Of a stretch of DNA of 16,303 nucleotides, positions 7,506 through 15,004 are shown piece by piece. The notes beneath the pieces are model-generated. The model was given only the letters and a program-made list of their open reading frames with translations. It searched no databases and was not told the origin of the DNA. Location of the stretch: NCBI GenBank assembly GCA_910579055.1, contig CAJTSU010000017.1, positions 3,311 through 19,613 on the forward strand, in the 5' to 3' direction. Source of the DNA: an uncultured Mailhella sp. Lineage in GTDB: Bacteria; Desulfobacterota; Desulfovibrionia; Desulfovibrionales; Desulfovibrionaceae. The position numbers were made by a program, and so were the translations under genes. The stretch's first letter is position 1. Every line of letters begins with the position of its first letter.

Positions 7506-8780
7506 TTACAGACAGCGCGGAAAAAGCCGCTGCATCAGGCCCTTCTTGTGTTCCCGCAGGGCCGCTGTTTTTGCTTCCTGCGCTTCGATGCGCTCGTCAA
7601 GGGAAGAAAGACAGTCGGCTATTTTTTGTTGTTCGAAGGGAGAGGGGGAAGGGATACTAAATGATGCAACTTGAGCGAAATTCAGACCTTGCCTATTTCC
7701 TCCTGCCTGAAAACTATCAATTTGAGCCTGGCCTTGAGCAGATATAAGATATTGCATGAGAAAGGAGTTTATTAATTCATTTTTCTTTACCCTTATAATA
7801 CAAACATGCTGATTTACATTTCCGCCAGATATTTGACTATTAACTATAGCGCATCTCCCTATTGATGCACCAGTAATATTTATTAACACATCTCCAAATT
7901 GGAGTTCTGTTGCTAAAAATGTTTTATGAATTTTATCAGATATAAAAACAATATCATTAAGAAGCAGTGTCCCCCATCCTACATTTTGACTTCTCACAAA
8001 GGGAATACCTGCCGAAAGATAGTTTTTGTCTCCTCCTCTAGGCGTGACGCCGCTGCCTATTTTTGTTGTCATTGCTCCTAGGGATCGAAAACCCCACTCT
8101 CCGGCGTCCCGAAATTCAGGAAATCTCCAGCGGGGCGTTGTTTCGCCTTCGGCGGGGAACAGACGCTGCATCAGGCCCTTCTTATGTTGTTTGAGAGCTT
8201 CGCATTTCTGCTCGTGGGCGTCGATAAGCTCATCAAGCGAAGAAAGACAGTCGGCTATTTTTTGCTGCTCTTGTAGGCGTGGTAAAAATACAAAAATTTG
8301 TAAAAATTGATTTATTGATATATTAAATCGTCCTACCCTTGCTCCTTCATTAATAAATTTTTTTAATTCATGTTCATGACAATGTGATTCAAAATAGTAT
8401 TGCCAAAAAACAGGGTACTGTTTCTCTTTAAATCTAAAGCATTTATATATAGGAGAAACAATACCATTAATATTTAGAGAGTTCCTTTTTATAGTTCCAT
8501 AAGGATATAATAATGTTGTTCTATCATTATAAACAAAATCGTTTGGTTGTATTTGTATATATCGTTCATGGTCAGATCCTGCAATTTTTTTTCCAAAGTA
8601 ATCATTTTGCGCAACAAGTCCATATTCACTTGATAATGTCATTACTATGTTGATAGAATCTCTATTATCTTTTTTTGTAACTGGTAATGCGATATTACAA
8701 AGACAATCTATACTCCATTCTTCCATCATAAATTCTGAAAATCTCATTCGTAATGTATATTTTTTGCTTTCATTTTTCAT
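7506..8780 (-). CDS. hsdS: Type I restriction-modification specificity subunit
   Basis: DNA-recognition subunit, 424 residues, with the usual two-half layout: TRD1 (about 1-165), a central conserved coiled-coil region (about 168-210), TRD2 (about 215-375) and a distal conserved region (about 380-424). The two conserved regions are near-copies, both reading QQKIADCLSSLDE and then HKKGLMQRLFP, and they form the spacer helices that set the distance between half-sites. TRD DNA (about 8290-8780 and 7660-8050) is markedly AT-rich while the conserved parts are GC-rich, so TRDs were probably acquired by domain exchange. The ATG at 8780 has only a weak purine-rich site upstream. The recognition sequence cannot be predicted from the protein alone. 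It follows hsdR by 73 bp. Confidence 0.93.
   Translation of the reverse strand: MKNESKKYTLRMRFSEFMMEEWSIDCLCNIALPVTKKDNRDSINIVMTLSSEYGLVAQNDYFGKKIAGSDHERYIQIQPNDFVYNDRTTLLYPYGTIKRNSLNINGIVSPIYKCFRFKEKQYPVFWQYYFESHCHEHELKKFINEGARVGRFNISINQFLQIFVFLPRLQEQQKIADCLSSLDELIDAHEQKCEALKQHKKGLMQRLFPAEGETTPRWRFPEFRDAGEWGFRSLGAMTTKIGSGVTPRGGDKNYLSAGIPFVRSQNVGWGTLLLNDIVFISDKIHKTFLATELQFGDVLINITGASIGRCAIVNSQISGGNVNQHVCIIRVKKNELINSFLMQYLISAQGQAQIDSFQAGGNRQGLNFAQVASFSIPSPSPFEQQKIADCLSSLDERIEAQEAKTAALREHKKGLMQRLFPRCL
7528..7628. repeat. hsdS distal direct repeat (copy 1)
   Basis: About 100 bp encoding the distal conserved region. Two blocks are identical to copy 2: 20 bp at 7528-7547 and 26 bp at 7603-7628, both offset from it by 636 bp. 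The middle part is diverged. Homologous recombination between the copies would remove or exchange TRD2. Confidence 0.85.
8164..8264. repeat. hsdS central direct repeat (copy 2)
   Basis: Partner of the repeat at 7528-7628 and encodes the central conserved region. Identical blocks are 8164-8183 and 8239-8264. Same orientation, 636 bp apart. Confidence 0.85.
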
Positions 8781-8853
8781 ATATTAATACCCGTCATGTA
8801 AAACATTTTTAATATAGGAACAGAGAATCCCTCTCCATTGTCCACATTCCGTC

Positions 8854-11826
8854 CTACCCCTCATACGCCTCAAGCCCATGCACTTCCTGCCCGTCGGCAA
8901 GGCCGCGCAGGAGGGGCGCAAGGTCGGTCATGACTTCCACTTCCTTGCGACTGCGTGCCTTCCAGCCAAGCCCAAGGGGGGCCAGCAGGGCGCGCAAATC
9001 CGCCTCGTCAAAGCGACCACGCTGCAGCACAGTCCCGATAAGCTCATGCAGATGAGCGGAATCCAGCCCGTGCCGGGCGGCAAGTTCGTCGAGGCGGCGC
9101 TGCCGGGCACGCTCGCGGAACGCCAGATATCCCTCGCGGACAGCCTGTTCGTCCAGAGCTTCGCCGGCAGCAAGCGTATCAATATACGCGGCGATGGTAT
9201 CGCGCTCATCCATGAACTTGGCGTCTGAGGCAATGAGGCCCACAAGCTGTTTGCGCGTAAGCGTTTTCTGTTCCGGCGTCTGACTGGTATAGTCGGCGAT
9301 CAGGGACATGATATAATCATAGTCGATGAGGGCGGAGGCAAAGAGTACCAGCTCAAAATCCAGTTCCCGCACCTGCGGGGAAACGGCCTCATCGGTTTTT
9401 TCCTGATCGTGCCGCAGGCTATGCGCCGTTTCAAGGTAGACGCCCCGGAAAGCCCGCATATCATCTGCCGGCAGGATGGTTTCGATGTCGGCGTCGTGCT
9501 CCGGCGTGCGGTCGGTGTACTGGTCAAGCTGGGTCTTGATACGCTGCACTTCCTTGAACAGGCGGATGAAGCCGGCGCGGGCGTCGTCGCCCCTGAGGGC
9601 GGGTACCGCCTCCGGCGTACAGGGCAGATCCTGCGATTCCATGAAGCTGCGCAGGCGATTTACCGCATCACGGAACCTGTCAATGACGGCCGGCACGGGA
9701 TCCACCAGCCAGATATTGCGGGCGACTTCATTGTTCTGTTCGCCGGAAAAAAGCCTGACGGCTTCATCAACGGCGTCCTGCTGCTGCCGGAAGTCAAGGA
9801 TATTTCCGTATGGTTTGGTATCATTAAGAACCCGGTTGGTGCGTGAAAAGGCCTGGATGAGCCCATGGTACCGCAGGTTCTTGTCCACATACAAGGTGTT
9901 CAAATACGGGGAATCAAATCCGGTGAGAAGCATGTCCACCACAATGGTGATGTCCGCCCTCTGAGCAAGGGGCACATCGGCGCGGGGGTACTTCTGCGCC
10001 TTGATGCGCTCCTGCACGTCCTGATAATACTGGTCAAATTCCTCGATGCTGTGGTTTGTGCCGTACCGGGTGTTGTAGTCGGCAATGATGGCGCGCAGGG
10101 CGGCCTTCTTGCCTTCGGGGTCCACGGCGTTGTCGGCCTTTTCCTGCGGCAGGTCTTCCTGTATCTGCCGCACGTCCCTGTTGCCCTCGGCGGGCGGGGA
10201 AAAAACACAGGTAATGTTCAGCGGGCGGAAGGACGGATCGTCTTTCTTTCTGGCCGCCTGACATTCCCGGAACAGCTCGTAATAGGCAACGGCCTCATTG
10301 ATGGAGCCTGTAGCCAGCAGAGCATTGAACTTGCGCTGTGCGGTGGCCTGATCGTGCTTGGCAAGAATGGTCTCCACCACGGCGCGGCGGGCAGTGTCCG
10401 TACCCGGGCGGGGAACGTCCTCCCCCTGCGGGCGGAAATAATCCACATGAAAGCGCAGGACGTTGTGATCCTCAATAGCGTTGGTGATGGTGTAGGCATG
10501 CAACAGACGCTGGAAGATATCTTCCGTGGTTTTGTAAAAGGCCTGCTGCCCTTCCACCTGCTGATAACGGGCATTTTGCTCAAAAATGGGCGTGCCGGTA
10601 AAGCCGAACATCTGGGCGTTGGGGAAAAATTCGCGGATGGAGCGGTGATTCTCGCCGAACTGGGAACGGTGACATTCGTCAAAGATGAAAACCATACGCT
10701 GATGGCGCAGGGGTTCCAGTTTTTCGCGCCAGGCGGCGCGGCTGCCGCCGTCCAGCGCAAGAGACAGCTTCTGGATGGTGGTGACAATAACCTTGTCGGC
10801 GTAGTCAGTGGAAAGCAAGCGTTTTACCAGCGTAGAGGTGTTGGTGTTTTCTTCCACGCAGCCTTCCTGAAAGCGGTTGAATTCCTGCCGTGTCTGCCGG
10901 TCAAGATCCTTGCGATCCACCACAAAAAGACACTTGGCGATGTCGGCATTGCCCTTGAGCAGCGTTGAGGCCTTGAAGGAGGTCAGGGTCTTGCCGCTGC
11001 CTGTGGTGTGCCAGATATAACCGTTGCCGTCATTGCGGCGGATGCAGTCCATAATGGCCCGTACCGCGTATATCTGATAGGGGCGCATCATAAGCAGCTT
11101 CTGCTCGCAGGCCACCGGCACCATGTAGCGGCTTATCATTTCGCTCAGGGTACACTTGGACAGAAAGGCGTCGGCAAAGGCATCCAGCGCGGTAATTTTG
11201 GTGTTGTTCTCGTCGGCAAACCGGTAAACAGGTAAAAAGCGCTCGTCCGCGTCAAAAGCAAAATGGCGATCGTTATTGTTGGCAAAGTACCATGTCTCGC
11301 TGCGGTTACTGACAATGAATATCTGGATGAAGCAAAGCAGCGTTCTGGTATAGCCGTTTCCGGGATCACGCTTGTACTCCACAATCTGTTTCATGGCTCT
11401 GCGGGGGCTGACAGCCAGATTTTTCAGCTCTATCTGCACCACAGGAATGCCGTTGAGCAGCAGAATGACATCATAGCGGTGATGACTGGCGGCGGTATTG
11501 ATGCGAAGCTGATTGACGACTTCAAAGCTGTTTTTGCACCAGTCGCGCGTATTCACCAGCGTAAAGGAAAGCGGCGTTCCGTCATCCCGCTCAAGCGTAT
11601 GAAGTTCGCGAAGCGTACAGGACGCCTTGTACACGTCACCGCTGACGACCATATCCATGAGGCGGGAAAACTCGGCGTCGGAGAGATGAACGCGGTTCAG
11701 TTCCTCGAAGCGGGCGCGGAAATTGGCCTCCAGCGCCGCGCGATCATGAATGTCCGGGCGATAGATGTACTTAAGATCGTCCGCCAGTTTATTGAGGAGC
11801 TGTTGTTCTATATCCTGTTCCAGCAT
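8854..11826 (-). CDS. hsdR: Type I restriction endonuclease/translocase subunit
   Basis: ATP-dependent translocase and nuclease of the type I system, 990 residues, a usual HsdR length. The N-terminal PD-(D/E)xK nuclease core shows Asp119 in HRYDVILLLNG and Glu133/Lys135 in QIELKN. Superfamily 2 helicase motifs follow: Walker A TTGSGKT at 274-280, DECH at 383-386, and TGTP at 410-413; a motif V/VI-type region lies further on (MLLTGFDSPYLNTLYVDK, then QAFSRTNR). The C-terminal part is helical and contacts HsdM. The frame stays open upstream to 12045, but those 73 codons look unlike protein and overlap another gene. The ATG at 11826, beginning MLEQDIEQQLLNKLADDL with GGTGG just upstream, fits the family. 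All catalytic motifs are present, so restriction should be functional. Confidence 0.95.
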   Translation of the reverse strand: MLEQDIEQQLLNKLADDLKYIYRPDIHDRAALEANFRARFEELNRVHLSDAEFSRLMDMVVSGDVYKASCTLRELHTLERDDGTPLSFTLVNTRDWCKNSFEVVNQLRINTAASHHRYDVILLLNGIPVVQIELKNLAVSPRRAMKQIVEYKRDPGNGYTRTLLCFIQIFIVSNRSETWYFANNNDRHFAFDADERFLPVYRFADENNTKITALDAFADAFLSKCTLSEMISRYMVPVACEQKLLMMRPYQIYAVRAIMDCIRRNDGNGYIWHTTGSGKTLTSFKASTLLKGNADIAKCLFVVDRKDLDRQTRQEFNRFQEGCVEENTNTSTLVKRLLSTDYADKVIVTTIQKLSLALDGGSRAAWREKLEPLRHQRMVFIFDECHRSQFGENHRSIREFFPNAQMFGFTGTPIFEQNARYQQVEGQQAFYKTTEDIFQRLLHAYTITNAIEDHNVLRFHVDYFRPQGEDVPRPGTDTARRAVVETILAKHDQATAQRKFNALLATGSINEAVAYYELFRECQAARKKDDPSFRPLNITCVFSPPAEGNRDVRQIQEDLPQEKADNAVDPEGKKAALRAIIADYNTRYGTNHSIEEFDQYYQDVQERIKAQKYPRADVPLAQRADITIVVDMLLTGFDSPYLNTLYVDKNLRYHGLIQAFSRTNRVLNDTKPYGNILDFRQQQDAVDEAVRLFSGEQNNEVARNIWLVDPVPAVIDRFRDAVNRLRSFMESQDLPCTPEAVPALRGDDARAGFIRLFKEVQRIKTQLDQYTDRTPEHDADIETILPADDMRAFRGVYLETAHSLRHDQEKTDEAVSPQVRELDFELVLFASALIDYDYIMSLIADYTSQTPEQKTLTRKQLVGLIASDAKFMDERDTIAAYIDTLAAGEALDEQAVREGYLAFRERARQRRLDELAARHGLDSAHLHELIGTVLQRGRFDEADLRALLAPLGLGWKARSRKEVEVMTDLAPLLRGLADGQEVHGLEAYEG

Positions 11827-11874
11827 GGGGCCACCGTAACGGCAGGAGAGATAATCAGGGCAAGCGGCAAACTG

Positions 11875-11897
11875 GGGCAAGGATATATCCTTTGCCC
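11875..11897 (-). promoter_or_regulatory. Hairpin in the hsdR leader
   Basis: GGGCAAGGAT (11875-11884) pairs with ATCC (11887-11890) and TTGCCC (11892-11897) around a 2-bp centre, with one bulged base at 11891. It lies 48 nt before the hsdR ATG, in the gap after the small two-TM gene. There is no U-tract. As a dyad it could be an operator (C-protein-like control is common in R-M systems); as RNA it could affect hsdR translation or message processing. Function is inferred only. Confidence 0.4.
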
Positions 11898-11956
11898 ACG
11901 GCGGCGCAACGCTTTTTTGCTCGCAGGGCAGAAAAAAGGGAGAAGAACCGAGATGG

Positions 11957-12361
11957 TTACTTTTTAAGAAAGGATGCTCTGGCGGAACAGACAAGCACGA
12001 CAAGCAAAAGGATACATCCCACAACCCCGCCTGCCATTTCGGCAAGCGCCGTCAGGTTACTGGAATCCGCCCTGAAGACAGCCCACATGTTCCCGACATA
12101 CGCGCACAGGGGATACAGGGGAGGAACAAGAAAAACCGAGAGAAAACCAAATTGTCGCAACGTATACTTCCATTGCGGTTCCGGCAGGATTTTCTGACAC
12201 ATATCCCGCAGCACCCTGTCCGCATCTTTCTGAAGTTCAAGAAAATGCTGCGATATAAAATGTTCTATCTCCTGTTCCGTGGGGTTTTGTTCTCCCCTGC
12301 TCTGCGCAAGATAAAGCTGGCGAAGTCCCTCTCCTGCATTTTTGGGGTGTCCTTGAAACAA
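11957..12361 (-). CDS. Small two-TM membrane protein (unknown function)
   Basis: Family not recognised. The 134-residue product has a charged, probably helical N-terminal part (about 12-58, rich in Glu, Gln and Lys) and two hydrophobic segments at about 70-94 and 108-126. It ends in a short basic tail (SARASFLKK). This looks like a real small membrane protein and not a shadow frame. No ATG is available near the N-terminus: the start taken is TTG at 12361 with only a weak AAGAA-type site, and the frame is open back to the TGA of the preceding dcd-like gene, 36 nt earlier in the same frame. Translation is therefore probably coupled to that gene, and an unusual start or stop-codon read-through is possible. 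It sits between the dcd-like gene and hsdR on the same strand. A two-TM protein next to a nucleotide-binding protein recalls membrane effectors of abortive-infection systems, but that role is inference. Confidence 0.6.
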   Translation of the reverse strand: MFQGHPKNAGEGLRQLYLAQSRGEQNPTEQEIEHFISQHFLELQKDADRVLRDMCQKILPEPQWKYTLRQFGFLSVFLVPPLYPLCAYVGNMWAVFRADSSNLTALAEMAGGVVGCILLLVVLVCSARASFLKK

Positions 12362-12397
12362 GAAAGTTCTTGAGAGACTGACGCGCCTGATCCGGGT

Positions 12398-13030
12398 TCA
12401 CATCCATCTCTCCCTGGCAACAGCTGCAATGCGCTCATCAAGAAATTTTGCAAGCGGGTTATCACCTGAAACATCGCTTTGAAGAGCGTCATGAAACGTA
12501 TTCCCCGATACCTGGCCGGCGAGTTTGCTCAGGTCATGCCTGTTGTCATAATTTCTGATGGACTGCCCTGTCAGCATGAAAATTTCAAGCTGACATATCC
12601 GAATGCCAGGATGAAGCACCAGCGAGGACGATCCGAGATTTCGGATAACAAGAGGCATATGCCCTTCAAATCCGGGATTAATGTACGATCCTGCGGAAAT
12701 ATCCAGACCGCATCTTGCAAGGCTGTTGCGGGTATCAATACGCCCGTTGATGAACGTGCTGAACTTCAAATATTCCGCTGTGTAGCCCACAACGTAGGTA
12801 TTGGGTTCGAGCCTGAAGCCGGATCGGATGTCATGCGTTTGGGTGCGCTGTTTGATGTCTTCCATATCAGGGGAGGCCAGATCAATTTCCCCCGGAAGCA
12901 GTGTTTCCACCTTGTCGCCAAGAGTAAGATCTATGCTGGCAGGCTGAATATTGTTGAGGTGCAAGGGTTCTATGCTCAATATTCCGTTCTCAAGGGCTTC
13001 AAGAATGGCCTTGTCGCTATAAACCGGCAT
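12398..13030 (-). CDS. dCTP deaminase/dUTPase-fold protein with substituted catalytic residues
   Basis: A 210-residue member of the Dcd/trimeric dUTPase fold; ordinary Dcd has about 190. The core aligns without gaps to E. coli Dcd from TRNSLARCGL (100-109) through the glycine-rich PGIRICQL (141-148). Compared with E. coli Dcd as I remember its site map, the general-base Glu138 is Val128, Asp128 is Asn118 (INPGFEG), and the first Ser of RSSLAR is Asn102. Arg101, Arg106, Tyr161, Lys169 and Gln173, which match nucleotide-contacting positions, are kept. So nucleotide binding looks possible while deamination, and probably dUTP hydrolysis, looks lost. ATG at 13030 with GGAGAAG upstream is a firm start. 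It leads the minus-strand cluster with the two-TM gene and hsdRSM. The alternative is a divergent but active subfamily using other residues. Confidence 0.8.
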   Translation of the reverse strand: MPVYSDKAILEALENGILSIEPLHLNNIQPASIDLTLGDKVETLLPGEIDLASPDMEDIKQRTQTHDIRSGFRLEPNTYVVGYTAEYLKFSTFINGRIDTRNSLARCGLDISAGSYINPGFEGHMPLVIRNLGSSSLVLHPGIRICQLEIFMLTGQSIRNYDNRHDLSKLAGQVSGNTFHDALQSDVSGDNPLAKFLDERIAAVARERWM

Positions 13031-13118
13031 GATACTTCTCCAGTTTCCTGCTCATTGCTTATCATAAAAAACTGTGACAAAAGACTACATTGGGCCAGAT
13101 CGGAAGGCAAGAAGATTT

Positions 13119-13227
13119 CGGGGTGCTCCGTTAGAGCATAACAAGCACACACCCCGGTATCGGGTAAATTTTAAGGAAACGCCGATTAAAGCGTTTCCCG
13201 CGGTCTTGCGGAGCATGACCGCCCGCG
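13119..13227. ncRNA. Structured intergenic region: three consecutive hairpins
   Basis: Hairpin A (13119-13156) pairs CGGGG, TGCT and GTTA with TAAC, AGCA and CCCCG, with a 4-nt bulge and a small internal loop. Hairpin B (13175-13198) is a perfect 8-bp stem, GGAAACGC/GCGTTTCC, with an 8-nt loop; read on the minus strand it is followed by TTAAAATTT, so it could terminate the regulator transcript. Hairpin C (13200-13222) is GCGGTC/GACCGC. All lie in the non-coding gap between the regulator and the dcd-like gene. They could be a terminator, a structured leader of the dcd-hsd transcript or a small RNA; no known RNA family was recognised. Confidence 0.35.
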
Positions 13228-13262
13228 AGTCCTGAAGAGGAGAAATCTATTTTTCCAGTCAA

Positions 13263-13340
13263 ATGAACGAGTTGACGTATATTTCCCAAAAAGGCAACAG
13301 CCTCAACTTCCGGGCAGTTCGCCGGAAGGGGACAGGAGGC
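13263..13340 (+). pseudogene. Possible remnant of a tyrosine-recombinase N-terminus
   Basis: An open frame from the ATG at 13263 begins MNELTYISQKGNSLNFRAVR. The pattern (hydrophobic-Tyr-Ile-x-Gln-Lys/Arg-Gly-Asn-x-x-x-Phe-Arg) resembles the start of many phage-type integrases. The similarity fades after about 22 residues, the frame closes at 13418 inside the regulator gene, and no ribosome-binding site lies at proper spacing (AGAGGAG at 13236-13242 is 20 nt away). If genuine it is a broken integrase marking the right edge of the acquired segment. A chance match is quite possible. Confidence 0.22.
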
Positions 13341-13362
13341 GTCACCAACCCATATTTAATCA

Positions 13363-14910
13363 TCAGTAGTCAGCTTCCCCCGGCAGGGAAATGCCCATCT
13401 TCCGCATCCGCGTTCTGAGCGTGGTGTAATGAATATCCAGAATCGCCGTGGCGGAACCCGCCCCGGTCAGCTTGCCGCCGCAGTGCTCCAGCACGTCCCG
13501 GATGTAGCGGTCTTCCCATTCGCGCAGGGTGGGCCAGTCGCGCGCCATCCCCCGGGATGCTTCCTTTTCTTCCTGAAGGCCCTCTTCCTTTCCGGGCAGG
13601 GGGCGGATGGTGAAATGCAGACGCTCCGCGCCCCCGCCGGCATTGTTCTCCAGCAGGGCGCGCTCCACCACATGTTCCAGTTCGCGCACATTGCCCGGCC
13701 ATTCATAATGATACAGGCTGTGCAGATCCCGCTCCTCCACACGCGGCACAAAGGCCAGCCCCATCTTGTGGCTCTTGGCGCGGATGAAATGAGCGACCAG
13801 ATGCGGGATATCACCCTTGCGCCGGACAAGGGGAGGAATCTCGATGGGCAAAACGGAAAGACGGAACCACAGATCCTTGCGGAAGCGCCCGTCCGCCACC
13901 TTGTGCGGCAGATCGTCATGAGTGGCGGCAATGACCCGCACATCCACCGGAAAGAACTTTGTGCCGCCCACCCGTCTCAGCATGCCGCCGTCCAGCACCC
14001 GCAGCAGGCGCACCTGCGCGGAAAGGGACATTTCTCCTATTTCATCCAGAAACAGGGTACCGCCCTCCGCCATTTCAAAATAACCGGGGCGCGAGGCCTG
14101 CGCTCCGGTGAACGCTCCCTTCTCGTGACCAAACAGCTCGCTGTCCAGCAGACTTTCCGGGATGGCTCCGCAGTTGACCTTGATCAGGGGGCCGTCCCTG
14201 CGGACGGAAAGCTCATGAATCATGTCGGCCACGGCTTCCTTGCCCACGCCTGTTTCCCCCATGATCAGCACGGCGCTGTCCACCCGCGCCGCCTGTTCGG
14301 CCATGCGCCGCACACCCGCCAGCCCCGGGCACAGACAGACCTTTTCCGTGCCGCCCAGGCCGGTTACGGGCGAAGGGGGCGCGCCGTACAGCTTGATGCC
14401 CGACAGCCTGACCCGCAGTTCCTCGGCCAACGGCCCGAGCAGACGGCGCAGCCCGGCCGCGTCCTCCTCACCAAACACATCCGGCTCGTCGGCCCAGAAA
14501 TTGAATACAAAAATCGCGCTCCCTGTATGGAACAGGGGCAGTCGCATCAGAGCGCGGTGATGCAGATAGGGGACATCCTCATTGCGCTTGTCCTTCAGCA
14601 TTTCCGGCTTCTGGTACGGACGCAGATCCCGCAGCACCACGTCGTCCGTTATGTGCTCCCTGTCCACCAGCGGCGGAAGCCTGCCCGCCACGCTGTACTT
14701 GTTGGAAACATTGACCGTGCTGGTATCGGACATGGAAATGATCGTGCCTCCGTCCGGCGTGCAGAACAGGGCGTTGATGCGCACCACGGGCAGAAACTGA
14801 CGCAGCATGTCGTGCAGATAGAGCAGCACATGGCGCAGGCCGCCCATGCGGTACATCACCAGGCAGGACATGGCGGCCGAGTCGGACGCGAACATGCTGA
14901 GCTTGTCCAT
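13363..14910 (-). CDS. Sigma-54-dependent transcriptional activator
   Basis: Enhancer-binding protein of 515 residues. The N-terminal region (about 1-180) is a probable GAF-like sensory domain. The central AAA+ domain carries Walker A GETGVGKE at 218-225, the sigma-54-contacting GAFTGA loop at 265-270 and Walker B GTLFLDEIGE at 284-293, with WPGNVREL at 404-411. A Fis-type helix-turn-helix ends the protein (about 478-508). No phospho-acceptor receiver domain is seen, so activity is likely ligand-controlled. The frame extends to 14967, but the ATG at 14910 has AAGGA seven bases upstream and is preferred. It is transcribed divergently from a TRAP solute-binding protein gene whose upstream region has a sigma-54 promoter, so that transporter is the probable target. 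A 9-bp inverted repeat in its own leader suggests autoregulation. Confidence 0.93.
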   Translation of the reverse strand: MDKLSMFASDSAAMSCLVMYRMGGLRHVLLYLHDMLRQFLPVVRINALFCTPDGGTIISMSDTSTVNVSNKYSVAGRLPPLVDREHITDDVVLRDLRPYQKPEMLKDKRNEDVPYLHHRALMRLPLFHTGSAIFVFNFWADEPDVFGEEDAAGLRRLLGPLAEELRVRLSGIKLYGAPPSPVTGLGGTEKVCLCPGLAGVRRMAEQAARVDSAVLIMGETGVGKEAVADMIHELSVRRDGPLIKVNCGAIPESLLDSELFGHEKGAFTGAQASRPGYFEMAEGGTLFLDEIGEMSLSAQVRLLRVLDGGMLRRVGGTKFFPVDVRVIAATHDDLPHKVADGRFRKDLWFRLSVLPIEIPPLVRRKGDIPHLVAHFIRAKSHKMGLAFVPRVEERDLHSLYHYEWPGNVRELEHVVERALLENNAGGGAERLHFTIRPLPGKEEGLQEEKEASRGMARDWPTLREWEDRYIRDVLEHCGGKLTGAGSATAILDIHYTTLRTRMRKMGISLPGEADY

Positions 14911-14920
14911 GATATCATCC

Positions 14921-14947
14921 TTATAAAAATACAATGCGTTTTTATAA
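14921..14947. promoter_or_regulatory. Inverted repeat, candidate upstream activating sequence/operator
   Basis: TTATAAAAA (14921-14929) and TTTTTATAA (14939-14947) form a perfect 9-bp dyad with a 9-bp spacer. It lies 10 bp upstream of the activator's ATG and is centred about 113 bp upstream of the start expected from the sigma-54 promoter, a typical distance for an enhancer site. A weaker overlapping dyad, TTTAT/ATAAA, lies at 14941-14960. It may serve both activation of the SBP gene and control of the regulator. Confidence 0.55.
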
Positions 14948-15004
14948 CATGCCTGATAAAGCCCCATACGTCCAGCTGAACGCCTTGTTCCAATATGCTG
15001 TTTT

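Noticed and set aside
5901..7664. Long plus-strand open frame opposite hsdM
   Set aside because: It is antisense to a fully motif-supported hsdM; long antisense frames are expected in GC-rich genes.
11827..12045. N-terminal extension of hsdR by 73 codons to an ATG at 12045
   Set aside because: The extra residues are Pro/Cys/Phe-rich and unlike HsdR, they overlap the two-TM gene, and the ATG at 11826 begins a typical HsdR N-terminus.
12265..12492. 75-residue minus-strand open frame overlapping the dcd-like and two-TM genes
   Set aside because: Low-complexity, unlike a folded protein, and overlaps two better-supported frames.
13119..13156. tRNA-like stretch (GGGGTG, a GCTC-GTTA-GAGC arm, then CACCCC)
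   Set aside because: No anticodon arm, T-arm or 3' end of the right size could be fitted; it folds better as a single long hairpin.
4445..13362. Flanking direct repeats (att sites) around the accessory segment
   Set aside because: Comparing the two junctions by eye gave only trivial short matches; no credible repeat pair was found.
13429..14979. Long plus-strand open frame opposite the sigma-54 activator
   Set aside because: Antisense shadow of a gene with intact Walker, GAFTGA and HTH motifs; the His/Gln/Arg-rich translation is typical of a shadow frame.
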